Positions 8,455 through 17,869 of a stretch of DNA of 64,000 nucleotides are shown here, piece by piece. This stretch comes from CAVRJC01 sp963721435 (GTDB lineage: Bacteria; Actinomycetota; Acidimicrobiia; IMCC26256; DASPTH01). The notes under the pieces are model-generated. The model did not search any database. It was not told the DNA's origin and worked only from the letters and a program-made list of their open reading frames with translations. The first letter of the stretch is position 1. Each line of letters starts with the position of its first letter. The position numbers and the translations under genes were made by a program. The DNA lies in the NCBI GenBank assembly GCA_963721435.1, contig CAVRJC010000005.1, forward strand, positions 124,001 to 188,000. Direction: 5' to 3'.

Positions 8455-9389
8455 CGGAACCCGTCGCAGGCTTCGACGAGCGCGGCGGTGTTCTCCGGAT
8501 CGAACATGGAGTGACCCGCGCGCGAATTGACCACCAGCTCGGCCTCGGGCCACGCACGGTGGAGGTCCCACGCGCTCCGCATCGGGCACACGACGTCGTA
8601 GCGACCCTGCACGATCACGCCGGGGATCCGACGAATGCGGTCGACATCGTCGAGGAGCTGGTCGTCGTGGGTCAGGAAGCCGTGGTTCACGAAGTAGTGG
8701 CTCTCGATGCGGGCGAACGCGACCACTTCGTCGTCGGTCTCCGGGAGCCCGCTCTCGTTCGGCGGCACCAGGTAGCTGCACGCGCGCTCCACGCCGACCA
8801 ACTGTGCGCGCACCGGAGCCGCTCGCGATCGTCGTCACCGAACAGCCGACGGTGATAGGCGGCGATGAGGTCGTCGTGCTCGTCGATCGGTATCGGCGCG
8901 ACGTAGTCCTCCCACGCGTCCGGGAAGATGTGCGACGCACCGTCCTGGTAGAGGAACTGCAGCTCCGAGTGGCGGAGAAGGAAGATCCCGCGCAGCACCA
9001 GCTCGGTGACGACCTCGGGATGGAGCTCGGCGTACGCCAGCGGCGAGCGTCGATCCCCACGAACCGCCGAACACCATCCAACGGTCGATCCCGAGGCGGG
9101 TGCGGATCCGCTCGATGTCGCGTACGAGGTCCCAGGTGGTGTTCTTCGCGACGGCAGCGTGTGGCGTGCTCTGCCCCGATCCGCGCTGATCGAGCAGGAC
9201 GATCCGGTAGGCGTCGGGGTCGAAGAAGCGGCGTTGCCTCGGGGAGGAGCCGGCACCCGGCCCGCCGTGCAGCACGACGACCGGTTTCCCCGCCGGGTTG
9301 CCGGACTCCTCCGCGTAGATCACATGGCCGTCACCGACGTCGACAAAGAACGTGTCGCGCGGTTCGATCTCCGGATAGAGCTCACGCAT
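8451..9389 (-). pseudogene. pip: Prolyl aminopeptidase (proline iminopeptidase), two frameshifts
   Basis: Three frames together give a complete prolyl aminopeptidase of about 310 residues. Frame 1 (9389 to about 9040) encodes ELYPEIEP, HGGPGAGSS, the oxyanion/nucleophile elements and GGSWGSTLA. Frame 2 (to about 8790) continues LAYAELHPEVVTELVLRGIF through HSWSAW. Frame 3 continues ERACSYLVPP, HYFVNHGFL, GVIVQGRYDVVCP (Asp) and AGHSMFDP (His). The first break is fixed by removing one G near 9040, the second by adding one near 8790. All catalytic parts are present, so an assembly error is as likely as a true pseudogene. It cleaves N-terminal proline from peptides. Confidence 0.85.
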
Positions 9390-9407
9390 GTGGTGACGTG
9401 CGGTTGC

Positions 9408-9806
9408 TCAGGCGAGCGCCTTGGCCTTGAGCTGCTCGAACTCGGCGTCGTCGATGATGCCCGCATCCTTGAGGTCAGCGAGCTTCTTGAGCTGCTCGGC
9501 GGTGCTGCCCTCGGAGGCGGTCTGCTGCACGTACGACCGGAACGCGGCGTCGGCCTGCTGCGCCTGCTGCACGCTGCGCTCGTGCATCGACCCACCGCGC
9601 ACGATCAGGTAGAGGAGGATGCCGAGGAACGGGAAGATGATGATGCCGATGATCCAGAGGGCCTTGACCCACCCGGAGATGTCGTGGCTGCGGAAGAGGT
9701 CGGCGAACACCGTGATCAACAGCCAGATCAGGATGAAGAACATCGCGAACTCGAGGAACACGAGGAACACTTCGCCGAGATGCCAGGTGGCAGCAAGGGT
9801 AGGCAT
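9408..9806 (-). CDS. Membrane protein with phospholipase_D-nuclease N-terminal-like and SHOCT domains
   Basis: A 132-residue protein with two predicted membrane helices (VFLEFAMFFILIWLLITVF and ALWIIGIIIFPFLGILLYLIV). A cytoplasmic linker with a QQAQQADA coiled segment follows, then a C-terminal SHOCT motif (LKKLADLKDAGIIDDAEFEQ). The ATG at 9806 is preferred over the upstream one because GGAGG precedes it. This architecture is common in actinobacteria and of unknown function. It lies 18 nt before the aminopeptidase gene and 97 nt after the P450 gene, all on the minus strand. Confidence 0.85.
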   Translation of the reverse strand: MPTLAATWHLGEVFLVFLEFAMFFILIWLLITVFADLFRSHDISGWVKALWIIGIIIFPFLGILLYLIVRGGSMHERSVQQAQQADAAFRSYVQQTASEGSTAEQLKKLADLKDAGIIDDAEFEQLKAKALA

Positions 9807-9903
9807 CAATGGCCTCCGGAGATCAAGGCGCACGCGTCTCGAGGCGTGGCCGCGGGCTTGAGGGCGTCAGCGTACGCCGCGTGCGGTCAGCGCGCCTCGA
9901 TGC

Positions 9904-11187
9904 TCACCGGGCCTCGACCCGCACCGGAAGGCGAGCGACGCCGCGGAGCAGCGCGGGCCCGGCGTGCGGTGGAGTCGGCTTGCGCACCAACGCACCCGCG
10001 GGAGTGATCGTGCGGACGCGGGCGATCAGCGTCTCGGCCGCGACCTGGCCTTCGAGCCGTGCGAGCGCGGCGCCGAGGCAGAAGTGGATGCCGCTGCCGA
10101 ACGCGATGTGATCGCTCGCCGCGCGATCGATCCGGAACTGCTCGGGATCGTCGAAGTGCGCGGCGTCGCGATTGGCGGATGCATACAGCACGTAGACGCG
10201 CTGGCCCTCGGGGATGGTCACGCCGCCGACGTCGGCGGTGGTCGTCGTCTGACGCGACAGCGCTTGCACCGGCGAGTCGTACCGCAACACCTCTTCGACG
10301 CACGCCGGCACGAGCGACGGATCGTCACCCAGCCGCGACAGCTGTTCGCGATTCGACCAGAGCGCGAGCATCCCGTTGCCGATGAGGCTGGTGGTCGTCT
10401 CGTTCCCCGCGATGAGCAGGAGCACCGTGAACATGAGGATCTCCTGCGCGTCGAGCGGCTCGCTGCCGGTGACGAGCATGCTGATGATGTCGTCGCGCGG
10501 CTCGGCGCGGCGGGCCTCGATCGCCTCGGAGAGGTACCCGATCATCTCGAACATCATCCCGGGCCGCATCGTGCGCCCGAACTCCCCGGGCGAGCCGAGG
10601 GTCATCGCGCCCGACCACTCGCGGAAGTCGGCTTCGTGCTCGGCGTCGATCCCGAGCATGTGCGCGATCACGAGCAGCGGGAGCGGACCACCGAGGTGCG
10701 CGATGAGGTCGGCCTCGCCGCGCCCGGACGCGGCGATGAGATCGTCGACGAGCTGCTCGGTGAGCGCGCGCACGCGGGGCTCGAGCGCGGCGATGGCCGA
10801 CGGCGTGAACGGTCGGCTCACCAGACGGCGCAGCTTGGTGTGATCAGGAGGGTCCGCGGTGAGGAGGAACCGCGACGTGTCGGGACGTGCGCCCATGAAC
10901 GCACCGCCACCTCCACGGGCGCCCGATCCCGCGCCGAGCGTCGCGCCGCCGAGCGGGCCCCGGATGTCGCCTCGTGGCGTGAGGATCGCCGACGACGAGA
11001 ACTCCTCCGGCGACCGCAGGACGCGCACCACGTCGTCATACCGGGCGACGAACCATGCATCGAGCGACGGGCAGTAGTGCACCGGGTCGTGCTCCCGCAG
11101 CTCGCGGTACCACGGGTAGGGATCCTCGACGAGCGCGGGCATCCACGGATGCAGGTCATCCACATCTGGGAAGCTAACCCCGATCAA
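9904..11187 (-). CDS. Cytochrome P450
   Basis: A 427-residue soluble bacterial P450. Diagnostic elements: AGNETT at 260-265 (I-helix acid/Thr pair), E299-x-x-R302 (K-helix), and the heme loop FGSGIHFCLG with Cys370 as iron ligand. Residues 79-98 are an unusually glycine-rich stretch in the B-C loop, which caps the substrate pocket. The start is uncertain: TTG at 11187 or GTG at 11163, neither with a strong ribosome binding site. It needs a ferredoxin and reductase that are not encoded nearby. It diverges from the SnoaL-like gene with only 20 bp between starts. Confidence 0.93.
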   Translation of the reverse strand: MIGVSFPDVDDLHPWMPALVEDPYPWYRELREHDPVHYCPSLDAWFVARYDDVVRVLRSPEEFSSSAILTPRGDIRGPLGGATLGAGSGARGGGGAFMGARPDTSRFLLTADPPDHTKLRRLVSRPFTPSAIAALEPRVRALTEQLVDDLIAASGRGEADLIAHLGGPLPLLVIAHMLGIDAEHEADFREWSGAMTLGSPGEFGRTMRPGMMFEMIGYLSEAIEARRAEPRDDIISMLVTGSEPLDAQEILMFTVLLLIAGNETTTSLIGNGMLALWSNREQLSRLGDDPSLVPACVEEVLRYDSPVQALSRQTTTTADVGGVTIPEGQRVYVLYASANRDAAHFDDPEQFRIDRAASDHIAFGSGIHFCLGAALARLEGQVAAETLIARVRTITPAGALVRKPTPPHAGPALLRGVARLPVRVEAR

Positions 11188-11207
11188 CCGACAGGGGGAG
11201 TGTCACC

Positions 11208-11651
11208 GTGGATGCAGTCGAGCGCCTGACCGCGATCGAGGAGATCAAGCAGCTGAAGGCCCGGTACTTCCGGTGCATGGACATGAAGGACTGGGACGGC
11301 CAGGTCGCGGTCTTCACCCCCGACGTCGAGGTCGACGTGTCCGGCGAGATGCCCCCCGGCGAGGAGGGCATCATCCGCGGGGCGCAGGAGTTCGTGACGT
11401 TCAACCGTGGCCACATCGAAGCCGTGCTGACGGTGCACCACGGCCACATGCCCGAGATCGAGATCACCTCCGAGACGACCGCGACGGGCATCTGGGCGAT
11501 GGAGGACATGCTCCGCTGGCCCGACGGCGGCCCCATGCGCACCCTGCACGGCTACGGCCACTACCACGAGACCTACGAGAAGGTCGACGGCGAGTGGCGC
11601 ATCAAGACGATGAAGCTCACCCGCCTCCGCCGCGACGTCACCCTCGGCTGA
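11208..11651 (+). CDS. SnoaL-like / NTF2-fold protein
   Basis: A 147-residue protein of the SnoaL/nuclear transport factor 2 fold. It begins with the common helix AIEEIKQLKARYFRCMDMKDW, followed by FTPDVEVDVSG and the HHGHMPEIEI strand; the end YEKVDGEWRIKTMKLTRLR is typical. Such proteins act as small isomerases, dehydratases or cyclases for polyketide- or steroid-like substrates. GTG at 11208 follows CAGGGGGAG. Immediate divergence from the P450 suggests they serve a shared substrate class, but this is inference. Confidence 0.85.
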   Translation: MDAVERLTAIEEIKQLKARYFRCMDMKDWDGQVAVFTPDVEVDVSGEMPPGEEGIIRGAQEFVTFNRGHIEAVLTVHHGHMPEIEITSETTATGIWAMEDMLRWPDGGPMRTLHGYGHYHETYEKVDGEWRIKTMKLTRLRRDVTLG

Positions 11652-11732
11652 CGCGCGCGGACCATCTCTCGATTCATTGGGCCTTTCGGGCTGATATTCG
11701 TCCCATGAGGACGAGTGAATCGCGCGGGTCAG
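11648..11732. terminator. Possible bidirectional terminator / inverted repeats between convergent genes
   Basis: CTGACGCGCGCG (11648-11659) and CGCGCGGGTCAG (11721-11732) form an imperfect 12-bp inverted repeat. A second pair CGATTCA/TGAATCG (11670/11716) lies inside and overlaps the right arm. It spans the junction of the SnoaL-like and LLM stops. There is no T-run, so terminator function is tentative. Confidence 0.3.
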
Positions 11733-12613
11733 CGTGAGGCGAGCTGCGCGATGACCTCGGACCCGAAGGCGGCGAGGGTCTCGGGCGGGGCGAAGTCGGT
11801 GAACCACACGTAGAAGCGCTCGACACCCCGCGCGGCTGTCGACGCGTAGAAGTCGACGATCTCGTTGCCGGTGCCGATCACGGGGCCGGAGCCGAACGAC
11901 GCGAAGCGCTTCTGCGCGGTAGCGGTGATCTCGGCGCGCGCGCTCTCGTTCGGGATGAACGCGACGAGCTGTTGCGTCGAGACGCGTGCGGAGCCCGCGC
12001 GATCGCGGAGCGCGTCGAGGCGGTCGAGCTGATGCACGGGGACGTTCCACCACGTCGCGTGCTGCGCGACGAGCTCCATGGTGCGCGGGCCGGTGCCGCC
12101 GATCACGATCGGGATCTCGCGCGTGGGGACGGGCAACTGCCGTCCGCCGTGCACGTGGAAGAACTCGCCGTCGAACTCGAGCGGTTCGCCGGTCCAGAGC
12201 GCGCGCACGATGGTGAGCGTCTCCGCCAGGCGGCGGACGCGCGCCTTTGCGTCCTCCGGGCCGATGCCGAACGTGACCAGCTCGTCGGGTACCGACCCCG
12301 ACCCGATCCCGAGCTCGAAGCGACCGCCGGATGCGTGGTCGATGGTGACGGCTTCCCGCGCCAGCATCGCGGGGTGACGAAACGCGTCGCAGAGCACCAG
12401 GTTGCCGACCGCGATGGTGTCGGTGCGAGCTGCGAGCAACATCGTGGTCGTCATCGCCTCGTACATCGGGTGGTCGTTCGCCATCGGGGGCATGAGATGG
12501 TCCATGCCCCAGATCCCCGCGAAGCCGGCGGCCCCCGCCCCGTGGGCCCGTTCGACGAGCGCGTCGAGGGTGAGGCGCATCTGAGGCTGGAAGAGGTGGA
12601 ATTCGACGGTCAT
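11729..12613 (-). CDS. LLM class oxidoreductase (F420-type)
   Basis: A 294-residue luciferase-like protein starting MTVEFHLFQPQMRLTLDALV. Family landmarks are AGFAGIWGMDHL, VGNLVLCDAFRHPAMLAREAVTIDHASGGR (quoted in part as RHPAMLAREA), ELGIGSGSVPDEL, and the conserved VPTREIPIVIGGTGPRTMEL strand. This short form, with GxGSG and IGGTG motifs, matches the F420-dependent branch, though cofactor use is inferred. It follows the VOC gene by 9 nt in the same direction, so they form a two-gene operon. Confidence 0.88.
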   Translation of the reverse strand: MTVEFHLFQPQMRLTLDALVERAHGAGAAGFAGIWGMDHLMPPMANDHPMYEAMTTTMLLAARTDTIAVGNLVLCDAFRHPAMLAREAVTIDHASGGRFELGIGSGSVPDELVTFGIGPEDAKARVRRLAETLTIVRALWTGEPLEFDGEFFHVHGGRQLPVPTREIPIVIGGTGPRTMELVAQHATWWNVPVHQLDRLDALRDRAGSARVSTQQLVAFIPNESARAEITATAQKRFASFGSGPVIGTGNEIVDFYASTAARGVERFYVWFTDFAPPETLAAFGSEVIAQLASR

Positions 12614-12622
12614 GTGTGGCGC

Positions 12623-13084
12623 TCAGCTCCGATAGCGGGCCGCGGGCGTGCCCGGGGGGTGGAGGACGCCGGGCTCGGCGTCGGGGTTGGTGACACAGAC
12701 CTCACACTCCAGGCCGTCGGGATCGCGGAAGAAGAGGCTCAGGATGGGACCGAAGTCGGTGACGAACTCGTCGGCCGCACCCCGGGCGATGAGACGGTCG
12801 CGGATCGTCTCGAACGACTCGATCGACTCGGCCTGCAGCGCCATGTGGTCGATCCGGCCCCGCCCGAACATGGGCGTCTGGCGATCGGCCTCGGTGTTGC
12901 CGTCGATCTCGAACACGTTCAGCTCCGAGTGCGGCCCCACGTGGATGATCGACATCCGCACCTCGGGCTCGACCTCCGCGCCGACGGCCTGCACCGTGGC
13001 CTCGAAGACCTCTGTGTAGAAGGCGTGCAGGCGGTCACTGTCGTTGGTGATGATCGCGACGTGGTTCAAGCCATCGAGCAACAT
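12623..13084 (-). CDS. VOC family protein (glyoxalase/dioxygenase superfamily)
   Basis: A 153-residue single VOC domain: LNHVAIITNDSDRLHAFYTEVF at the start (metal His in NHVAI), RIDHMALQAESIESFETI at the second module, and FFRDPDGLECEV with the metal-binding Glu near the end. The C-terminal tail of about 25 residues is proline-rich. It is the first gene of the VOC-LLM operon, divergent from the molybdenum hydroxylase genes. Metal ligands appear intact; the substrate is unknown. Confidence 0.87.
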   Translation of the reverse strand: MLLDGLNHVAIITNDSDRLHAFYTEVFEATVQAVGAEVEPEVRMSIIHVGPHSELNVFEIDGNTEADRQTPMFGRGRIDHMALQAESIESFETIRDRLIARGAADEFVTDFGPILSLFFRDPDGLECEVCVTNPDAEPGVLHPPGTPAARYRS

Positions 13085-13217
13085 CGGCTGAGCCTAGAGC
13101 GAGCGAAGGGCAAGCGAGGCTGGACGCCGAGCCTCGAGCGACCCGATATGTTGACGCGGGCCAAGGACGGCGGGGAAGATCCACGTCCGCTCAAGTGACG
13201 CATCCGGAGGGACCCAA

Positions 13218-14090
13218 TTGAAGCCAGCGGCGTTCGAGTACCACGCGCCCGAGAGCACCAGTGATGTCGTCGGCCTGCTCCGTGAGCACGGTGACGACGC
13301 CAAGGTGCTCGCCGGCGGCCAGAGCCTCGTGCCGATGCTGGCGCTGCGGCTCACGAGCTTCCCACACCTCGTCGACGTGAACCGGGTCGCCGGGCTCGAC
13401 GGCATCGAGCGCGAGAACGGGATGGTCGCGATCGGGGCGGTGACCCGGCAGTCCACCGTCGAGCGCGACGCGTCGATCGCCACCGATGCGCCGCTGATCG
13501 CCAAGGCGGTGAAGCTCATCGGCCACTTCCAGATCCGCAACCGCGGCACCGTCGGCGGGTCGATCGCGCACGCCGACCCTGCTGCCGAGCTGCCGGTGGT
13601 CGCGCTGACGCTCGACGCCGAGCTCGAGGTCGCGAACGCCGACGGCACCCGCCGGATCCCCGCGTCGGAGTTCTTCGTCGGCACCTGGACCACGTCGATG
13701 GAGTCCGACGACCTGCTCGTGCGGGCGTGGTTCCCCACCAAGCAGGGCCGCGCCGGGTTCGCGTTCGAAGAGGTTGCCCGCCGGCTCGGCGACTTCGGTC
13801 TCGCCGGCGCGGCGGTGGCAGTGGAGCTCGCCGACGACGACACCATCAGCAAGGCCGCGATCGGGCTGCTCGGCATGGGCCCCACACCACTCCGTGCGTC
13901 GATGGCGGAGGCTGCGCTGGTCGGCACGCGTGGCGAGTCGGGCGAGCTGGAGGAGATCGGTCGCCTCGCGGCCGCGGGCGCCGACCCACCGGGCGACGTG
14001 CACGCGTCGGTGCGCTACCGACAGCACGTCGGTGCGTACCTCGTGGGCCAGGCAGTCGGGAAAGCACTCGAGGAGGCGCGTCATGGATGA
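13218..14090 (+). CDS. Molybdenum hydroxylase FAD-binding (medium) subunit, CoxM-like
   Basis: A 290-residue FAD subunit of the xanthine dehydrogenase/CO dehydrogenase family. It carries the two flavin motifs LAGGQSLVPML (near residue 35) and RNRGTVGGSIAHADPAAELP (near residue 105). The start is TTG at 13218, positioned 11 nt after GGAGGG and giving the usual MKPAAFEYHAP N-terminus. The gene overlaps the [2Fe-2S] subunit by 8 nt. The subunit order medium-small-large is that of classical coxMSL clusters. Confidence 0.93.
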   Translation: MKPAAFEYHAPESTSDVVGLLREHGDDAKVLAGGQSLVPMLALRLTSFPHLVDVNRVAGLDGIERENGMVAIGAVTRQSTVERDASIATDAPLIAKAVKLIGHFQIRNRGTVGGSIAHADPAAELPVVALTLDAELEVANADGTRRIPASEFFVGTWTTSMESDDLLVRAWFPTKQGRAGFAFEEVARRLGDFGLAGAAVAVELADDDTISKAAIGLLGMGPTPLRASMAEAALVGTRGESGELEEIGRLAAAGADPPGDVHASVRYRQHVGAYLVGQAVGKALEEARHG

Positions 14091-14562
14091 AGTCGCGGTC
14101 ACCATCAATGTCAACGGTGAGCGCCGCCGGGCGCTCGTCGAAGCGCGCAAGACGCTCGCCGACTTCCTCCGGGAGGACTGCGCGCTGACGGGCACGCACC
14201 TGGGATGTGAGCACGGCGTGTGCGGCGCGTGCACGGTGCTGGTCGACGGCGAAGCCGTGCGCTCCTGCCTGCTCTTCGCGGTGCAGGCCCAGGGCACGGA
14301 GGTCACGACCATCGAGGGCCTCACACCCCACGACGGGCTGAACGACATCCAGGAGGCGTTCCGCCAGAACCACGGGTTGCAGTGCGGCTTCTGCACGCCG
14401 GGGTTCATCGTGTCGATCCACGCGTTCCTCGAGGCCAACCCGACCCCGACCAAGGCCGAGATCCGTGAAGGCCTCTCGGGCAACCTCTGCCGTTGCACCG
14501 GGTACCAAGGGATCATCAAGGCCGTCGAATCGCTGGTGCCGAGCCAGGAAGCGAGCGCGTGA
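14083..14562 (+). CDS. Molybdenum hydroxylase [2Fe-2S] (small) subunit, CoxS-like
   Basis: A 159-residue iron-sulfur subunit. The plant-ferredoxin cluster is CEHGVCGACTVLVDG plus the Cys of VRSCLLF. The second cluster is CGFCTPG with NLCRCTGY. Length and motif spacing are those of CO dehydrogenase/aldehyde oxidase small subunits. It transfers electrons from the Mo subunit to the FAD subunit. ATG at 14083 lies inside the end of the upstream gene, and its own stop overlaps the GTG of the large subunit, so all three are translationally coupled. Confidence 0.95.
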   Translation: MDEVAVTINVNGERRRALVEARKTLADFLREDCALTGTHLGCEHGVCGACTVLVDGEAVRSCLLFAVQAQGTEVTTIEGLTPHDGLNDIQEAFRQNHGLQCGFCTPGFIVSIHAFLEANPTPTKAEIREGLSGNLCRCTGYQGIIKAVESLVPSQEASA

Positions 14563-16919
14563 AGACGATCGGCGCCGACATCGGACCAGTGGGTGCGGCT
14601 CGGTTCATCGGCCAGTCCATCAAGCGCAAGGAAGACCCGCGTCTCCTGAGCGGTCACGGCACCTACGTCGACGACGTCACGATGACCGGGACGCTGCACG
14701 CCGCCTTCGTGCGCAGCCCCGTGGCGCGCGCCGACATCACGCGTCTCGACGTCGAGGCCGCGCGCGCGGTCGACGGTGTGCACGCGGTGTTCACCGCCGA
14801 CGACTTCCGCGGCAAGTGGCACGAGATGTGGCCCACGCTCGCGGGCAAGGACGGCCCGCAACCGCCGCCGGGCTGCCTCGCCGACGGCGACGTGCGCTTC
14901 GTCGGTGACCCGATCGCGATCGTGATCGCCGACAACCGCTACATCGCGGAAGACGCGTGTGATCTCGTGGAAGTCGACTTCGACGTGAAGACGCCCGTCG
15001 TCGACTACGAGAAAGCTGCGGCCGACACCGAGAACATCGTCCACAAGGAGTGGGGCACCAACGTCGGGATGCACATCCCCGCGTTCGGCCTCGGGTACGA
15101 CGCGCCCGAGCTGCAGGCGATCTTCGACTCCGCCGCGCACGTGACCGAGCAGACGATCCGCCAGAGCCGGTCTTCGAACGTCCCCATGGAGACGCGGGGA
15201 ATCAGCGCGAGCTGGAACCCCTACGACGAGTCGCTCGAAGTGCGCGTGTCCACGCAGAACCAGAGCGACTACCGCGCCGTCTTCGGACGCTTCCTCGACA
15301 TTCCCGAGCACAAGATTCGCGTCGTCAAGAAGGATGTTGGCGGCGCATTCGGCCAGAAGGGCATCAACGGTCGCGAGGATCTGTGCGTCGTGCTGTCGAC
15401 GGTGCTCCTCGGCCGGCCGGTCAAGTGGATCGAGGACCGGCGCGAGAACCTGATCGCGTCGAACCACGCGCGCATCGAGCGCGCCAAGGTCAAGATGGCA
15501 TTCGACGACGAGGGCCACATCCTCGCGATGGCGATCGACTACCTGGACGACGTCGGTGCCTACCCGTTCGGCGGGCTCATGTCGACCGCGGGAATGATCT
15601 TCATGATGGTGCCGGGGGCATACAGGATCCCCGTTGTCGGGTTCTCGTCGACCACCGTGTTCACGAACACGTGCGGTCGGGGTGCCTACCGCGGCCCGTG
15701 GCAGTTCGAGACCGCACTCCGCGAGATCATGCTCGACATCGGCGCCCGCGAGATGGGGATCGACCCGCTCGAGATCCGCCGCCGGAACGTGTTCGCGACG
15801 GCGGAGCTGCCCTACACGAGCGCGACCGGCACGACCTTCGACGCAGTGTCGCCGGCGGAGACGCTCGAGCAGGCCGCGGAGATCCTCGGCTACGAGCAGG
15901 TACGCGCCGAGCAAGCGGCGGCGCGAGCGGAGGGTCGTCTCGTCGGTGTCGGGATCGCGCTCTACGTCGAGCCCACCGGCATGGCCGCGCTCAACATGAG
16001 CACGGAGGGCGCAACCCTGCGGGTCGAACCCGATGGCACGGTCACGGTGTCGGTGGGCTCGTGCAGCCACGGCCAGGGCCTCGAGACCACCATCCCGCAG
16101 GTGGTCGCCGACACCCTCGGTGTCGACGTCGACGACGTCGTGCTCATCGATGGTGACACGGGTGCCGCGCCCTTCGGCGGTGGCACCGGCGGGAGCCGCA
16201 GCGCGGTGCTCTACAGCGGCGCCGCGCACAATGCATCGGTGAAGATGAAGGATCGGATCTTCGAGATCGCGGCCCACTCGATGGAGGCAGCTCCGGAAGA
16301 CCTCGAGATGGAGGCGGGTGTGGTGTCGGTGCGCGGTACGCCGGCCAAGACCATGAAGCTCGCCGACATCGCCGACATCTCCTACACCAAGATGCCGTTG
16401 CTGCCGCCCGGTGTGGAACCGGGACTCGAGACGGTGGCGCGGTTCACTCCTTCCGACTTCCGCACGATGGCCAACTCGTGCCACATCGCGTTGGTCGAGG
16501 TCGATCCCAACACCGGGCTCACCGACGTGCTGCGCTACATCTCGAGCGAGGACTGCGGCGTGCTCATCAACCCGATGATCGTCGAAGGCCAGATCGCGGG
16601 CGGCGTGATCCAGGGCATGGGGGGCGTGCTGTTCGAGCACTGCATCTACGACGACGACGGCAACCCGCTCGCCACGACGTTCATGGACTACCTGTTGCCG
16701 TCGGCGCCGGAGATCCCGATCATCGAGTACGGCTCGATCGTCACGCCCGCGCCCACCAACCCGGGTGGGCACAAGGGCGCGGGGGAGGGCGGCGCCATCG
16801 GCTCGGTGCCCGCGATCGTGAACGCGATCGGCGACGCGCTCGCGCCGCTCGGGGTCACGGTCACCAGCCTGCCGCTCGGGCCGAACGACATCTTCGAGCT
16901 CGTCCACGCGAACGACTGA
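14559..16919 (+). CDS. Molybdenum hydroxylase large (molybdopterin-binding) subunit, form-II CoxL/aldehyde oxidase-like
   Basis: A 786-residue large subunit. Key elements are GxSIKRKEDPRLLSG at the start, GGAFGQKG for molybdopterin cytosine dinucleotide binding, the active-site loop GAYRGPWQ (A376-Y377-R378), and GAGEGGAIG with the catalytic Glu743. True CO dehydrogenase has AYxCSFR in the active-site loop; AYRG marks the form-II group, which includes many aldehyde and heterocycle hydroxylases. CO oxidation is therefore unlikely. No Mo-cofactor maturation gene is present in the window. Translationally coupled to the small subunit. Confidence 0.93.
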   Translation: MKTIGADIGPVGAARFIGQSIKRKEDPRLLSGHGTYVDDVTMTGTLHAAFVRSPVARADITRLDVEAARAVDGVHAVFTADDFRGKWHEMWPTLAGKDGPQPPPGCLADGDVRFVGDPIAIVIADNRYIAEDACDLVEVDFDVKTPVVDYEKAAADTENIVHKEWGTNVGMHIPAFGLGYDAPELQAIFDSAAHVTEQTIRQSRSSNVPMETRGISASWNPYDESLEVRVSTQNQSDYRAVFGRFLDIPEHKIRVVKKDVGGAFGQKGINGREDLCVVLSTVLLGRPVKWIEDRRENLIASNHARIERAKVKMAFDDEGHILAMAIDYLDDVGAYPFGGLMSTAGMIFMMVPGAYRIPVVGFSSTTVFTNTCGRGAYRGPWQFETALREIMLDIGAREMGIDPLEIRRRNVFATAELPYTSATGTTFDAVSPAETLEQAAEILGYEQVRAEQAAARAEGRLVGVGIALYVEPTGMAALNMSTEGATLRVEPDGTVTVSVGSCSHGQGLETTIPQVVADTLGVDVDDVVLIDGDTGAAPFGGGTGGSRSAVLYSGAAHNASVKMKDRIFEIAAHSMEAAPEDLEMEAGVVSVRGTPAKTMKLADIADISYTKMPLLPPGVEPGLETVARFTPSDFRTMANSCHIALVEVDPNTGLTDVLRYISSEDCGVLINPMIVEGQIAGGVIQGMGGVLFEHCIYDDDGNPLATTFMDYLLPSAPEIPIIEYGSIVTPAPTNPGGHKGAGEGGAIGSVPAIVNAIGDALAPLGVTVTSLPLGPNDIFELVHAND

Positions 16920-16926
16920 GCGCGCG

Positions 16927-17827
16927 GTGCCGATGGTGACCGCGGTACCGACCCTCGACTGGTTCGGGTGCGCGACGTTCCGGCTGACGGTCGGTGCGAC
17001 GGTCGTCTTCCTCGACGCGTACGTCGATCGCATCCCCGGGGCCGACGGCCCCGGTGTGCGTGCCGACGACATCGACCGCGCCGACTGGATCCTCGTCGGC
17101 CATTCGCACTTCGACCATCTCTGGGGCGCGGAGCGCATCGCGAAGCACACCGGTGCGACCGTCGTCGGCTCCTACGAGACCATCCGGGTGATGGCCGCGC
17201 AGGGCGTGCCCGAGGAGCAGCTCATGCCGGTGTCGGGCGGCGAGCGGGTGCGCCTGGCCGACGACGTGTTCGTGTCGGTGTTCCCGTCGCTGCACTCGTG
17301 CGTGTGGGTCGACCTCGAGTTCCAGCAGCCCAACGAAGTGTGCATCGGCGATCTCGGGGTCACGCACCAGGAACGGCTCGAGCGCTTCGCCAAGCTGCGG
17401 GCGCTGCTCGGGGGCATGACGCCCGACGTCGTGGCGCACTTGCTCGCCGGCAATCAAGAGCCACGCGGCGACGGCGGCGCGCTCGTGTACCTCATCGAGA
17501 CTCCTGAGGGCACCCTGCTGTACCAGGACACCTCGGGCTACTGGACCGGGATCGCCCACGGGTTCCGCCCCGATGTCGCGATCCTGGCGGCGGCGGGGCG
17601 CGGCAACATCGACGGCGAGCCGGTGCAGGGCTCGCTCGCGGACTTCGTGGCGCGTCAGGCCGCGCTCGTGCGGCCGCGGGCCGTCATCCTGTCCCACCAC
17701 GACAACTGGATGCCCGGCTTCTCCATCGCGACCCAGATCGCCCCGATCCGCGACGCGCTCGCCGCGCCACTCACCGCACACCGAGCTCCGCGAGCTCGAC
17801 TACCTCGACGCCCACCGCTTGTTCTGA
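16927..17827 (+). pseudogene. Metallo-beta-lactamase-fold hydrolase, C-terminal frameshift
   Basis: An MBL-fold protein of about 300 residues with GHSHFDHLWG (HxHxDH metal motif near residue 58), a Tyr/Ser-rich core and ILSHHDNWMPG near the C-terminus. After about 17775 the frame runs into a basic, non-family tail. The +1 frame instead gives HTELRELDYLDAHRLF and a stop at 17827, the expected ending. One base shift near 17765-17780 therefore separates catalytic body and tail. GTG at 16927 lies 7 nt after the Mo-subunit stop, so it probably belongs to that operon. The protein is otherwise complete and may be functional if the shift is an assembly error. Confidence 0.8.
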
Positions 17828-17869
17828 ACGCCCCCGGAAATGGTTTTGGGGCCAATACCGAAAGCTGGG

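Noticed and set aside
11729..13198. Long plus-strand frame 11972-13198 over the LLM and VOC genes
   Set aside because: Arg/Asp/Gly-rich shadow in a high-GC region, antisense to two well-supported genes.
14559..16919. True carbon monoxide dehydrogenase (CoxL form I)
   Set aside because: The active-site loop is AYRGPW rather than AYxCSFR; form II is more likely.
13191..17150. 1319-residue minus-strand frame across the molybdenum hydroxylase genes
   Set aside because: Composition is that of a GC shadow and it is antisense to three strongly recognised subunits; no domain is visible.
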